Shown: piece by piece, positions 44,269 to 53,485 of the stretch | How positions within the stretch are numbered: the first letter of the stretch is position 1 | Layout of the letters: every line of letters starts with the position of its first letter | NCBI GenBank assembly: GCA_020627785.1 | Contig: JAHDGF010000002.1 | Location: 234,531-298,530, forward strand | From: Saprospiraceae bacterium | GTDB taxonomy: Bacteria; Bacteroidota; Bacteroidia; Chitinophagales; Saprospiraceae | Direction: 5' to 3' | DNA length: 64,000 nucleotides | Notes under the pieces: generated by a model | What the model saw: the letters and a program-made list of their open reading frames with translations, nothing else | What the model was told of the DNA's origin: nothing | The model's database searches: none | Position numbers and translations under genes: made by a program

Positions 44269-45666
44269 ATGAATGAAAGAAAGTACAGTTTTATTGAGCT
44301 GTTTAAAAAGGCGGTTAGAGGTGAAGAGCAAAACTATACTAAAGGCAACATCAATGAGGCCTTAATCTTACTTGCCATTCCGATGATATTGGAAATGCTC
44401 ATGGAGTCTCTTTTCATGATCGTAGATGTTTTTTATGTTTCTAGGGTAAGTAATAATGCAGTAGCAACGGTAGGTCTTACGGAGTCTGTTTTGATGTTGA
44501 TAGAATCAATAGCGATTGGTATTACAGTGGGTACAACGGCATTAATTGCCAGAAGAATAGGAGAGAAGAATACAGCAAAAGCTTCTGAGTCGGCGGTTCA
44601 ATCAATAATACTTGGAATCTTTGTTTCTATAATTACGGGAGTCCTATGTTTTTATTATGCTGAGGATATTTTACGTTTGATGGGCGGAGATGAATCATTG
44701 ATTCAAGAAGGCAAAGAGTATACTAGAATTATACTTTCCTTGAATTTTGTTCTGATGTTACTTTTTGTCTTTAATGGGATATTTAGAGCGGCCGGGAATC
44801 CAGCAATTGCCATGCGTACACTTTGGCTTTCTAACGGGTTGAATATTATTCTTGATCCTATTTTTATTTTTGGTTTTGGGCCGATTTCGGGGATGGGAGT
44901 AACAGGAGCAGCAGTGGCAACATGCATCGGTAGGGGAGTAGGTGTCTGCTATCAAATTTATAGCTTGGCTGGTGGTAAATCTGTGATAAAAATCACTAAG
45001 GATATTTTCAAACCTAATTGGGAAATATTAAAGAATCTAATTTCAATTTCAGCAGGCGGCGCAGGGCAATTTTTAATTTCTACTGCCTCTTGGATTTTTC
45101 TTGTTAGAATCTTGGCCACCTTTGGATCTTCTATATTAGCAGGATATACAATTGGGATAAGAGTCATCATATTCTGTATTCTACCTTCATGGGGTTTAGC
45201 CAATGCTACCGCAACACTTGTTGGTCAGAATCTTGGGGCAGGCGAGCCTGAGCGTGCAGAAAGGACCGTTTGGAAAGCTGGTCGCTTTAATATGTACTAC
45301 TTAGTTTGTCTTGCCATCATTTTCTATATTTCTGCGGAATGGGTCTCTGGTATTTTTTCTGAAGAGGAAGAGGTAATAAACGCAGCAAGTCTTTGCCTGA
45401 AGGTTTTATGTTTGGGTTATGTTTTCTTTGCATATCAGATGATTGTCATGCAATCTTTTAACGGTGCAGGTGATACAAGGACACCCACTATTTTAACCTT
45501 TATATTCATGTGGCTTGTTCAGATTCCATTGGCTTATCTTTTGGCCTTGAATTTTAACTTTGGTCCAATGGGTGTGTATTCTGCCATTTGTATCAGTGGC
45601 ATGTTAATGACCATTGTTGCGATTTATCTATTTAGAAAAGGTGCTTGGAAAACCAAGGTTGTGTAA
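44269..45666 (+). CDS. MATE family efflux transporter
   Basis: A 465-aa inner-membrane protein with about 12 helices in two related halves. Family segments: ALILLAIPMILEMLMESLF, VDVFYVSRVSNNAVATVGL, and in the second half FNGAGDTRTPT. MATE proteins export cationic drugs or metabolites using sodium or proton gradients; substrate unknown. Its stop lies two bases from that of the convergent sulfotransferase-like gene. Confidence 0.92.
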   Translation: MNERKYSFIELFKKAVRGEEQNYTKGNINEALILLAIPMILEMLMESLFMIVDVFYVSRVSNNAVATVGLTESVLMLIESIAIGITVGTTALIARRIGEKNTAKASESAVQSIILGIFVSIITGVLCFYYAEDILRLMGGDESLIQEGKEYTRIILSLNFVLMLLFVFNGIFRAAGNPAIAMRTLWLSNGLNIILDPIFIFGFGPISGMGVTGAAVATCIGRGVGVCYQIYSLAGGKSVIKITKDIFKPNWEILKNLISISAGGAGQFLISTASWIFLVRILATFGSSILAGYTIGIRVIIFCILPSWGLANATATLVGQNLGAGEPERAERTVWKAGRFNMYYLVCLAIIFYISAEWVSGIFSEEEEVINAASLCLKVLCLGYVFFAYQMIVMQSFNGAGDTRTPTILTFIFMWLVQIPLAYLLALNFNFGPMGVYSAICISGMLMTIVAIYLFRKGAWKTKVV

Positions 45667-45668
45667 TC

Positions 45669-47285
45669 TTAAATCACTATAAATTTATAGACCTCAGAGT
45701 GATCACTTGTTTGTAATTTTAAGTGATATGAGCCTTTCGGCAAATGTGAAATATCTATGGAAGAATTGAATTTATTTTTTAGGATTATAGAACCACTCAC
45801 ATTGTATATTTCTAATTTTTCAAATTCTTTTTCGTTCTCGATTTGAAGAATGTCACGCACAGGATTAGGATAAATATTCGTTCTTTGCAAATCACTTAAA
45901 TCGTTAATGGAAGTACTTTGAATGCATGAATTGCTGATAGAATTAAAATTTTCAATAATGGAATTTGGGCTTATGTCTTTGTTTGTAAAGCCTGGATAAT
46001 TTAAAGGGTATTTAGTGATGCTAAAAGTAAGTGTTGCTGGCGGGTTTTGAAATTGCGGAATTATCTCATTAAACACTGGGTTTTGATATTCCCATACAAT
46101 TTCACCTTCAGTCGTTAATTCTACAAACTTACCAAAACGCCCTAGGCAGCTTTGATAATTTCCATTCTCTTGTAATTGAGCACTCGACATAATAGGGCTA
46201 AAAAATTCATCCTCAACGCCTACATACTCCCAAGCTGGTAGATCGGGTCCAAATCTTCCTTCACTTACATTGAAGTTACCATCCACATCTTTAGATGGGA
46301 CTACAGATAGGATACTACTAGATGCAGAACCTTCTTCATTTTCATTGTTAAAAATTGTTATTCCTTCTTGAGCATTAGAGCCATATAGATTCCAAGTAGG
46401 GTCGTGCTGTAAATAGGTTTGTCGGAAGCTTGTATCTTGTCCATATTGAGTAGGATTTCCCCATCTCCATAAAAAATCACCTCCTTTTCCAAAAGATCCG
46501 CCAATACTATCAGCAGCTTCACTCGTATTTGTGCTATGGTCAATTATATATATCTCACTGGTGCTTCTTGAAGAAAAAACCAATAAGTCATCCATGGGAT
46601 TATAATCAACACCGTTAAAGTGTGTCCAATCTAAAAGATCGTGTTCTGGAGCATTAAAATTTATGTTCAACCTGTGCGGCTGGTCTTCAGGCTTACTGAA
46701 GTTGTTCAGCAATGGATTTAGATTTTGGATAAGATGATCTTTCAAGTGCCACTGCCACACCAAACTAATTTCATCATCATTACTTATATCAAATTCAGCA
46801 AAGCCATCTATGATAAAATAATCTTGTGGGTCATTGTATAAGGTAGAATCTAAACCAAGCTCAAATGCCTCTTCAATTGCTATTTTTTCATCAAATAAAA
46901 TGATAACATTTCCATTAGGCAGCAGCGTAAAGTCATGGTGAAAATTCATTTCCCATGCATCCCCATTAAAACTTAAAATGCGGTTGCCTTCCCAATCATA
47001 CATAGATAGAGAATCCTCCCTTAGTAAGAATAAATTTCCTTGCTCATCTAATGCAGAACTAGAAAGACCCTCATCTACTTCGTGTTCCCATTCATTAACA
47101 ACTTGCCCACAGTTATTGATTAGATATGTATTCTTAGAATACCAAGGAGTAAATAGAGTTAACCCTTCAGATACTTTGGCTTTATCAATGCTTAGTAGAC
47201 CTACCGTTGTACCTTGACCATTTAAGATTTGCGCAAGCGTAAATGAGCAAAATATCAATAATAATTTATAAGTCTTTAAGGTCAA
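45669..47285 (-). CDS. T9SS-secreted aryl-sulfotransferase-like protein
   Basis: A 538-aa exported protein with a signal peptide (~1-23, ending LNGQ). The body resembles bacterial arylsulfate sulfotransferase (ASST)-type beta-propellers: LFTPWYSKNTYLINNCGQVVNEW, HHDFTLLPNGNVIIL and DWTHFNGVDYNPMDDLLVFSSR. The conserved His of the latter two segments fits catalytic or substrate residues of the family, but activity is not certain. The C-terminus is a T9SS type A domain (IYPNPVRDILQI, LPKGSYHLKL). It follows the other T9SS gene by one base and is probably co-transcribed. Positions 45732-45745 carry the recurring 14-mer. Confidence 0.85.
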   Translation of the reverse strand: MTLKTYKLLLIFCSFTLAQILNGQGTTVGLLSIDKAKVSEGLTLFTPWYSKNTYLINNCGQVVNEWEHEVDEGLSSSALDEQGNLFLLREDSLSMYDWEGNRILSFNGDAWEMNFHHDFTLLPNGNVIILFDEKIAIEEAFELGLDSTLYNDPQDYFIIDGFAEFDISNDDEISLVWQWHLKDHLIQNLNPLLNNFSKPEDQPHRLNINFNAPEHDLLDWTHFNGVDYNPMDDLLVFSSRSTSEIYIIDHSTNTSEAADSIGGSFGKGGDFLWRWGNPTQYGQDTSFRQTYLQHDPTWNLYGSNAQEGITIFNNENEEGSASSSILSVVPSKDVDGNFNVSEGRFGPDLPAWEYVGVEDEFFSPIMSSAQLQENGNYQSCLGRFGKFVELTTEGEIVWEYQNPVFNEIIPQFQNPPATLTFSITKYPLNYPGFTNKDISPNSIIENFNSISNSCIQSTSINDLSDLQRTNIYPNPVRDILQIENEKEFEKLEIYNVSGSIILKNKFNSSIDISHLPKGSYHLKLQTSDHSEVYKFIVI

Positions 47286-47286
47286 T

Positions 47287-48900
47287 TTAGTGCTTTACAA
47301 ATGATTGACTGAGTGAACCGTTAGTAACTGTATAAAGACCTGGAGGAAAAGAGGAAACATCAACTCTTCTTGTATTACTATCTGAATATCCAAACCATAC
47401 TTTTTGACCATTTGTGTCAAGGATAAATATTATTTCTCTCGGAGCAATATTATTTAGTTGAATATAATTTTCTGTTGGATTAGGAAATAGATTGAAGTCT
47501 AAGGTTATTCTTTCGTCCAAATTATCATTGTTTAATACATCCTCATCCTCAATTATATTGTCTCGACAAATGGGTAAATTATTCGCACCCGGAAAAAATA
47601 ATTCGTTTGGTTCGTAATTTGGATTAATCCAAGAAGCAAAATCTCTATTTATAGTGATCCACCCATTTAAGCTTACAGTCTCTCCAGAGGCTATCAACGT
47701 ATCGGTAGTAGATACTTTGGCGCCTAAGGTTGGCATGATTAAGGAAGGGAAATAACTGATGTAAAGATCATAAGCATTGATTTCTGTGCTTCCATTATTG
47801 GTCCATTCTAGTTCATAATAATAGTCATTAAAGAGTACACCATTGTTGGAATATTCTTCTTTTAAGAATACTTGAAAATCATTTAATGTAATCTCCGGTC
47901 TTAATATTTCATCATCAAAACCTGGGTCGCTGCTTATGGTCTTGAAGTAAGCCAATCTTTTCATAATACCAACTTGATAGATGAAATCATCATGGAAGGC
48001 AATCTCAGTATATTCAAGTTCATCACAACTTTCTGAATGCAAAAGACTAAAGTTACCTTCTGGGCTAATGTGCCATACTAAGTATTCATCATTCAATTTT
48101 TCTAAAGCGTAAGAATCGAAGTTTAGAAGACTGACAAAGTTTTTGAATTCACCACCGGAAGGGGCGTCGAGAGAAGTTATAACAGAAGTACAATCACTGT
48201 TGTATATGATGATACTTTGCTCAGTGCCAACCATTGTTTTATTATCTCCTAAAGATGAGAAGTGAGTAATTTCAAAACCAGTATCATTTTTTAAAAATAA
48301 TTCTAAGTTGGAATCTATGATATAAATTTTACCAGATCTTCCGGTCATATATTTTTCATTAAATTGATTCTCATTCAATACGGCTCCGTATCCAAGATCA
48401 TGTTGAACATAATTTACTACTTCATGATTTTCATTGAGTTCAACTAAGTAGTTGGCAATAACAATTAATACAGAATTTTCATTGATGTACTGCATATCTG
48501 AAGCACCATCAAAATAGTATGGTCCTTCTTCAAACTGAATCATTTCTTCACTTAGTTGACCATCAATGTATTTAAAAACCCATAGTTCATTCAAGATTAA
48601 ATCATAATCTACAATATTACTCATGTAGAGCACCCAATCTTCTCCATCAAGTTTTTTAAACTCTGACCAAAAGGATTGGAATTTTCCTGAAGTCCAGAGA
48701 ACATCAATATTATTTTCGTAGTCGATGAATTTAATTTTAGTAGCTCCACTGTTGTCGTGGTAAAATATTCCTTCATCTGTTGGTAAATAGGATACTACTT
48801 GGCTATATCCATCCTTGTGGGTTAGATGCTCAAACAATTCTTGGCTGAAAAGTAAAGAGCTTGATAAGGTGAAAATAGCAATTGCAGCAAGTCGTAACAT
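47287..48900 (-). CDS. T9SS-sorted secreted protein of unknown function
   Basis: A 537-aa exported protein with a signal peptide (~1-19, ending LFSQ). The first ~330 residues look like a beta-propeller of short strands rich in aromatic and acidic residues; ~340-440 resembles a CARDB-like beta-sandwich (YYELEWTNNGSTEINAYDL). The end is a T9SS type A sorting domain (LFPNPTENYIQL, FPPGLYTV). The fold is only suggested by pattern. It shares a likely transcript with the sulfotransferase-like gene. Confidence 0.8.
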   Translation of the reverse strand: MLRLAAIAIFTLSSSLLFSQELFEHLTHKDGYSQVVSYLPTDEGIFYHDNSGATKIKFIDYENNIDVLWTSGKFQSFWSEFKKLDGEDWVLYMSNIVDYDLILNELWVFKYIDGQLSEEMIQFEEGPYYFDGASDMQYINENSVLIVIANYLVELNENHEVVNYVQHDLGYGAVLNENQFNEKYMTGRSGKIYIIDSNLELFLKNDTGFEITHFSSLGDNKTMVGTEQSIIIYNSDCTSVITSLDAPSGGEFKNFVSLLNFDSYALEKLNDEYLVWHISPEGNFSLLHSESCDELEYTEIAFHDDFIYQVGIMKRLAYFKTISSDPGFDDEILRPEITLNDFQVFLKEEYSNNGVLFNDYYYELEWTNNGSTEINAYDLYISYFPSLIMPTLGAKVSTTDTLIASGETVSLNGWITINRDFASWINPNYEPNELFFPGANNLPICRDNIIEDEDVLNNDNLDERITLDFNLFPNPTENYIQLNNIAPREIIFILDTNGQKVWFGYSDSNTRRVDVSSFPPGLYTVTNGSLSQSFVKH

Positions 48901-48984
48901 ATTCCTGATTTTACAATAAAGTTACGGATTTGTTGCTTTCCATTTTTAATGATTATGGTTGAGAAAATGTTATCGCGACATGTA

Positions 48985-49728
48985 TTACTTAGAATCTACA
49001 AGAATAAGTGTTCCGAAAATGCCTGCATCAATCCATCCTCTGTTTTTATCTTCCCCTTCAACTACTTCTGAACCGATAAAATTTTCTCTTTCTTTACTAC
49101 CATCGTTATCACAATAGGCGAGTGCAAATCCTACTTTTTTATTGGCCTGAAGTTCCACTGCCTGGTTTATAAAATCATCAATATATTCATCGCTATAAAG
49201 TTTAAAGGATAGCTCCCAAGTACTTTTTTTACCCTTGGTCCTTCTTTTACAGGTAATGTGATCATCATAAAAATGAGGTTGTTCATCTGGCCCCAGATCT
49301 ATCACATGATTATTTAATGCGATGTGGTAGGCAAAAGCGTTGTGATTGAATTGATGATTGCCTCCTGAATTATCCTCATCTACAAACACTTCTAAGCAAT
49401 CGTCATCCCACCATAATTTTTTAGGATCTTCATACTGATCTACTAGTATGTCATCTTTTATTTCTACTAAAAGATGCATGACATCTTTTGACCAACTAAG
49501 CTTATATCTTCCTTTGAAGTCCTTTTGAGTATAGTCTTTTCCAAGCCATTTTTGATTGAGTGGATACCATGTAGCAGATTTCCAACAAGCATCTTTTTTA
49601 TATCCATCAATTATGGGTGCAATTTCTGCTTTGGTAACATAAGTAACTCTATTATTTAATTTTTGTGCATCTAAATTACAAGGCAAAAGAAGACACAATA
49701 AAACGGGCAGGGTGCAATACTTCATCAA
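48985..49728 (-). CDS. Exported CBM9-like carbohydrate-binding protein
   Basis: A 247-aa exported protein with a signal peptide (~1-21, ending LDAQ). The domain matches the carbohydrate-binding family 9-like (DOMON-related) fold seen in xylanases and in stand-alone Bacteroidota proteins: IDGYKKDACWKSATWYPL, LLVEIKDDILVDQYE, WWDDDCLEVFVDEDN and FAYHIALNN. It begins two bases after the stop of the 1216-aa gene, so the two are co-expressed; it probably binds glycans or serves that protein. Confidence 0.87.
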   Translation of the reverse strand: MMKYCTLPVLLCLLLPCNLDAQKLNNRVTYVTKAEIAPIIDGYKKDACWKSATWYPLNQKWLGKDYTQKDFKGRYKLSWSKDVMHLLVEIKDDILVDQYEDPKKLWWDDDCLEVFVDEDNSGGNHQFNHNAFAYHIALNNHVIDLGPDEQPHFYDDHITCKRRTKGKKSTWELSFKLYSDEYIDDFINQAVELQANKKVGFALAYCDNDGSKERENFIGSEVVEGEDKNRGWIDAGIFGTLILVDSK

Positions 49729-49730
49729 TT

Positions 49731-52700
49731 CTATAAACTTTTTATTTTAATATTTCTAAACCATACAGGATCACCATGATCTTGCAAAGAAATGTGACCA
49801 GACTTTGCTTCACCAAACCCTTTCCAATCTTTAAATTTACTCTTAGAAACCATCTCTTTCCATTCATCACTAAATAAAGTGAAGTCTACCACTCGATAAC
49901 CGTTTAACCAAAATTGAACCGCTCCATTATTTGATACTATTCTTACCTTATTCCATTGTCCTGCTGGATTTACTGTTACAAATTTACAAGCCCTCATGTC
50001 GTATAAATCTCCAGCTCGGTGTGTTGGATACCTTGTGTCTGGGTGACATACATTATCTAATATCTGCATCTCTGGACCTGTCTGCCAGCCATAATCAAAA
50101 TCTTCATTTTCTACCACGTTAAAGAAAACTCCACTATTGCCACATGGTCCAATCTTCCACTCTAGTCTCAAGTCGAAATTTTCATATGTATTATTGGTAA
50201 TTATATCACCACCATCTTTCGCTTGCCATTTACCTTCTTCTCTTATGGCATTTAAATGAATGGCTCCGTCATCAATCACCCACGAACTGCCAATGGTTTC
50301 TTTCTTAAAGTTTCTAAAGTTACTCAACGACTTTCCATCAAAGAGTAATTCCCAGCCATCTGATTTTTCCTCTTCAGTTAAACTATTTAGAGCAGCTGGA
50401 GCTGGAGCCTGAGTTTTAAATCCAGGCTGACCGCTTGGTATTTGATTCATCGTATACCATGCTTCCGTTGACCATAAAGAATGATCTAAATCACTGATAA
50501 ATTTATTTTTTAAATGAATGTAAATCACATGGTCTTCTTTCATGCCATCTAGCTCTAGGAATACTTTCTTTCGATCTTCGCTTACGTTAACAGATAGTAT
50601 GTCGAGTGACTTTTCATCCAGTTTTGGGCCACCATATTCCTTTGTTGGTAAATAGTACCATTGTTTTACTTCATAATCTGATTCAAGCCACCCTTCGCCT
50701 GATCTGATTGGTTCAGTGAACTCAATTTCTACCCCGTTGGATTTAGCTCTAACTGCGAGCATTTCAAAAGTGCTTTCTTCATTATATACCAATCGTTGTA
50801 ACCCATACCACTTTTTTCCAGACTGTGCCCAGTTACCCGGGTTTCCTATACCTCCCACATAGAGTGAACCATCTGGTGCCCACCTCAGTCTATTGATTCC
50901 TGCATCAAGACCTTGAATGAATCTAAAAACGACCCCTTGTAACTCACCATTTACTTCTTCTACAAAGACCCTCTTTACTCCACCATTGGTTACTTCACCA
51001 TGAATCATTTGACCCTTATATGGCCCTACATCAATGTAAGAAGGCGTTGATGGGGAATTACCTATCTCATCCTGAGGCAACCACACCACAGGTTTTTTCT
51101 CTTTGAGTTTAGCTGTACCCGTATAATCTACCGATCTCGAACCAAACCATGCATCTTTGGTAACATGTACAATCTTACTTGCGGGTAACCAGTCTCCTTG
51201 ATTATCTGCTACGAACATTTCACCATTATAACCTACGCCTATTCCGTTAGGTGTTCTTAAGCCATTTGCGATAAACTCTATATTACTTCCGTCTTCTGCA
51301 ATTTTTATAGCACTACCTCTATCCTTATGTTGGTTGAGCATACTTGCTCCGCCAGGCATAATCCCAGTAGCAAGTGTGGCGTAGAAGTAACCGTCTACAT
51401 AATCTAGCCCGAAGCCAAATTCATGAAAATTAGCTGTGACACCCCAGTCATCGCAAAGGGTTAAATATTCATCGATGATCTCGTCTCCATCATGGTCAAT
51501 CAACTTTGTGAGTTCTTGCTTTTGCATAATGTAGATCTGGTCATTTACTACTTTCAATCCAAGTGGTTCTGCAAAGCCTGAAGCAATTTTTTTAATCTCA
51601 ATGTCTTCAGGGTTCTCAGCCGTTGGGTTTTTAATTAGGTAAACAGGACCTTCAGGATCCCAAGTGCTAATGACACAGGTACCATCTGACATAAAATCAA
51701 GCCCACCTACCTTTGGCTTGAATTCTTCTGGCTTGGCTTGATAGACATCGAAGGAAGGATGCACTTCGGTCAAAAGATTTTTGTCTCCAGGAATTTTGTT
51801 GGCTTGAGCCATAGGAAGAGTTTTCCCTTGAAGTGATTTTTGCTGTTCTGATGTATGGTAAATGTTCCCTACAGGGATAACCTCAAAAGAAGGAGAATCC
51901 TCAGGCTTGTAATTAAATGAAAGGAACTTTCCACCGCCCGCCTGAAAAAATTCAATTCTAAATGGATGGTAACCTTCTTTTAGATTTAATATCGCTTCTC
52001 CATATTCTGGTCCATGCAAGCCATCATTGTCAATGATTAATTTGTCATGTAGATAAAGTAATGATCCATCATCGGACCATATTCTTATGGCATATTTTCC
52101 ATCCTTAGGAATATGTAAAAAACCTTGTCCTTCAAGAGCAAAATTTTCATTTAGTTCTGTAAAATCTGACCCAGAAATATTATCGTAGTTTGGTAATACC
52201 CCTGCGTAAAGTGGTGTTTTATTTTGAATATTTTTAGGATACTTATTTGTCTGTTCTATTTCCCAGACCTTTACTATTGAGCCTGGAATTAGTTGATCTT
52301 CTTTTATTTCTGTTTTGGCAGTAATCCATTCTGTTTGCTCATTGGCTGTTTTTTGTTTACCAGGATTAGCGAGACTAAGAATGTATTTTACCATTTCTTT
52401 TATATCGCTCTCTGCTACGTTAGGATGTGCGTTCATGACTTCTTCTCCCCAGATTCCACTGCCTCCTTTAACCACCTTTGCGGTAAGCATTTCATAATTA
52501 GCTTTTGTATCGTTATACTTTTTAGCAATGGAGGTGTAAGATGGCCCTATCGTTTTTACCTTTCTATTATGACAGGTCTTACAGTCATTTTTGGCTATGA
52601 GTTTTAAACCTAAAGGAGCTCCACTTTCTTCAACTAGTGCAGCTTCAACTGCGTTCTGATCAGCAATGGTTGCCTTATCTATATTTACATTAAAATAACT

Positions 52701-53381
52701 TGATCCATTTTTAAGCACTAGATTACCCGAGATGTCTAAATAGTTTTTCGCTTCAAAGTTTGATTTCGCTTCAGAGACTTTTTCCCAGGTAGCGTTTGTT
52801 TCGATTTCTGCATCCATAACAACACTTGATACCTTGGAGTTTAGGCTTAGCTTTTGATTACCTTTTAAGCCATTAATCTCAAAAGTCCTGTTTAGAATTC
52901 TATTCCCTTTTTTATTTAAGATGACCTCTGGGCTTTCGCTGACCTTAATTGTAGTTTCTCCATCACTTAATTCATAGTTAAGGTAAACCCGATCGTCCTT
53001 TATCCGATGGCCTTTATAATTAACTTTGGCTTGTATTTTTTCATTACCGTTAGATATGCTCCACACGCTTTTATCAGAATTATCGCTGTAAGCATATCCA
53101 TAACTGCTGGGCTGGGGACCGTGGGCATAATCATATACCGCCCCTTCGAAACTTACTCCGCCATCCCAAACCTTATACATTGAGGCTTTATCTGTATGAT
53201 AGGCAATCCATGCATTGGAATCCAATGCAATGGTGATCATTCTAGGCATTTGATCAAGAACCGATCTAAATACCCAAGGATTATGAGGACGGTCTTTTGC
53301 TGCTTTTGTACTTTTGCTAATATCTTCTGAGCAAGAAGTCAAGTAAATTGATAGGACAATTAGTAGGAATAGTTTTCTCAT
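49731..53381 (-). CDS. Multidomain lipoprotein: cytochrome c, PA14, beta-propeller and DUF1080
   Basis: A 1216-aa lipoprotein (lipobox LTSC, Cys ~17). In order: an N-terminal region resembling DUF6797 (~30-250; name tentative), a class I cytochrome c with CKTCH (~267-271) and axial-Met candidate EEVMNAHP, a PA14-like domain (~390-500: EGQGFLHIPKDGKYAIRIWSDDGS), a six- or seven-bladed propeller of the membrane-bound dehydrogenase type (~545-905: PLGLKVVNDQIYIM, RTPNGIGVGYNGEMFVAD), and a DUF1080/3-keto-disaccharide hydrolase domain (~1005-1216: DGWELLFDGKSLSNF). The set suggests oxidation and hydrolysis of glycosides at the outer membrane with electron transfer through heme (inference). Confidence 0.87.
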   Translation of the reverse strand: MRKLFLLIVLSIYLTSCSEDISKSTKAAKDRPHNPWVFRSVLDQMPRMITIALDSNAWIAYHTDKASMYKVWDGGVSFEGAVYDYAHGPQPSSYGYAYSDNSDKSVWSISNGNEKIQAKVNYKGHRIKDDRVYLNYELSDGETTIKVSESPEVILNKKGNRILNRTFEINGLKGNQKLSLNSKVSSVVMDAEIETNATWEKVSEAKSNFEAKNYLDISGNLVLKNGSSYFNVNIDKATIADQNAVEAALVEESGAPLGLKLIAKNDCKTCHNRKVKTIGPSYTSIAKKYNDTKANYEMLTAKVVKGGSGIWGEEVMNAHPNVAESDIKEMVKYILSLANPGKQKTANEQTEWITAKTEIKEDQLIPGSIVKVWEIEQTNKYPKNIQNKTPLYAGVLPNYDNISGSDFTELNENFALEGQGFLHIPKDGKYAIRIWSDDGSLLYLHDKLIIDNDGLHGPEYGEAILNLKEGYHPFRIEFFQAGGGKFLSFNYKPEDSPSFEVIPVGNIYHTSEQQKSLQGKTLPMAQANKIPGDKNLLTEVHPSFDVYQAKPEEFKPKVGGLDFMSDGTCVISTWDPEGPVYLIKNPTAENPEDIEIKKIASGFAEPLGLKVVNDQIYIMQKQELTKLIDHDGDEIIDEYLTLCDDWGVTANFHEFGFGLDYVDGYFYATLATGIMPGGASMLNQHKDRGSAIKIAEDGSNIEFIANGLRTPNGIGVGYNGEMFVADNQGDWLPASKIVHVTKDAWFGSRSVDYTGTAKLKEKKPVVWLPQDEIGNSPSTPSYIDVGPYKGQMIHGEVTNGGVKRVFVEEVNGELQGVVFRFIQGLDAGINRLRWAPDGSLYVGGIGNPGNWAQSGKKWYGLQRLVYNEESTFEMLAVRAKSNGVEIEFTEPIRSGEGWLESDYEVKQWYYLPTKEYGGPKLDEKSLDILSVNVSEDRKKVFLELDGMKEDHVIYIHLKNKFISDLDHSLWSTEAWYTMNQIPSGQPGFKTQAPAPAALNSLTEEEKSDGWELLFDGKSLSNFRNFKKETIGSSWVIDDGAIHLNAIREEGKWQAKDGGDIITNNTYENFDLRLEWKIGPCGNSGVFFNVVENEDFDYGWQTGPEMQILDNVCHPDTRYPTHRAGDLYDMRACKFVTVNPAGQWNKVRIVSNNGAVQFWLNGYRVVDFTLFSDEWKEMVSKSKFKDWKGFGEAKSGHISLQDHGDPVWFRNIKIKSL

Positions 53382-53485
53382 TAGAATTTGATCGATTATT
53401 TGTTCTAATATAAGAACTATCCTATGAATTATAGTTGTTATAAAATAGAATGGCTCAATTTGCCTTTAAGGCTAAAAAAAAGAAC

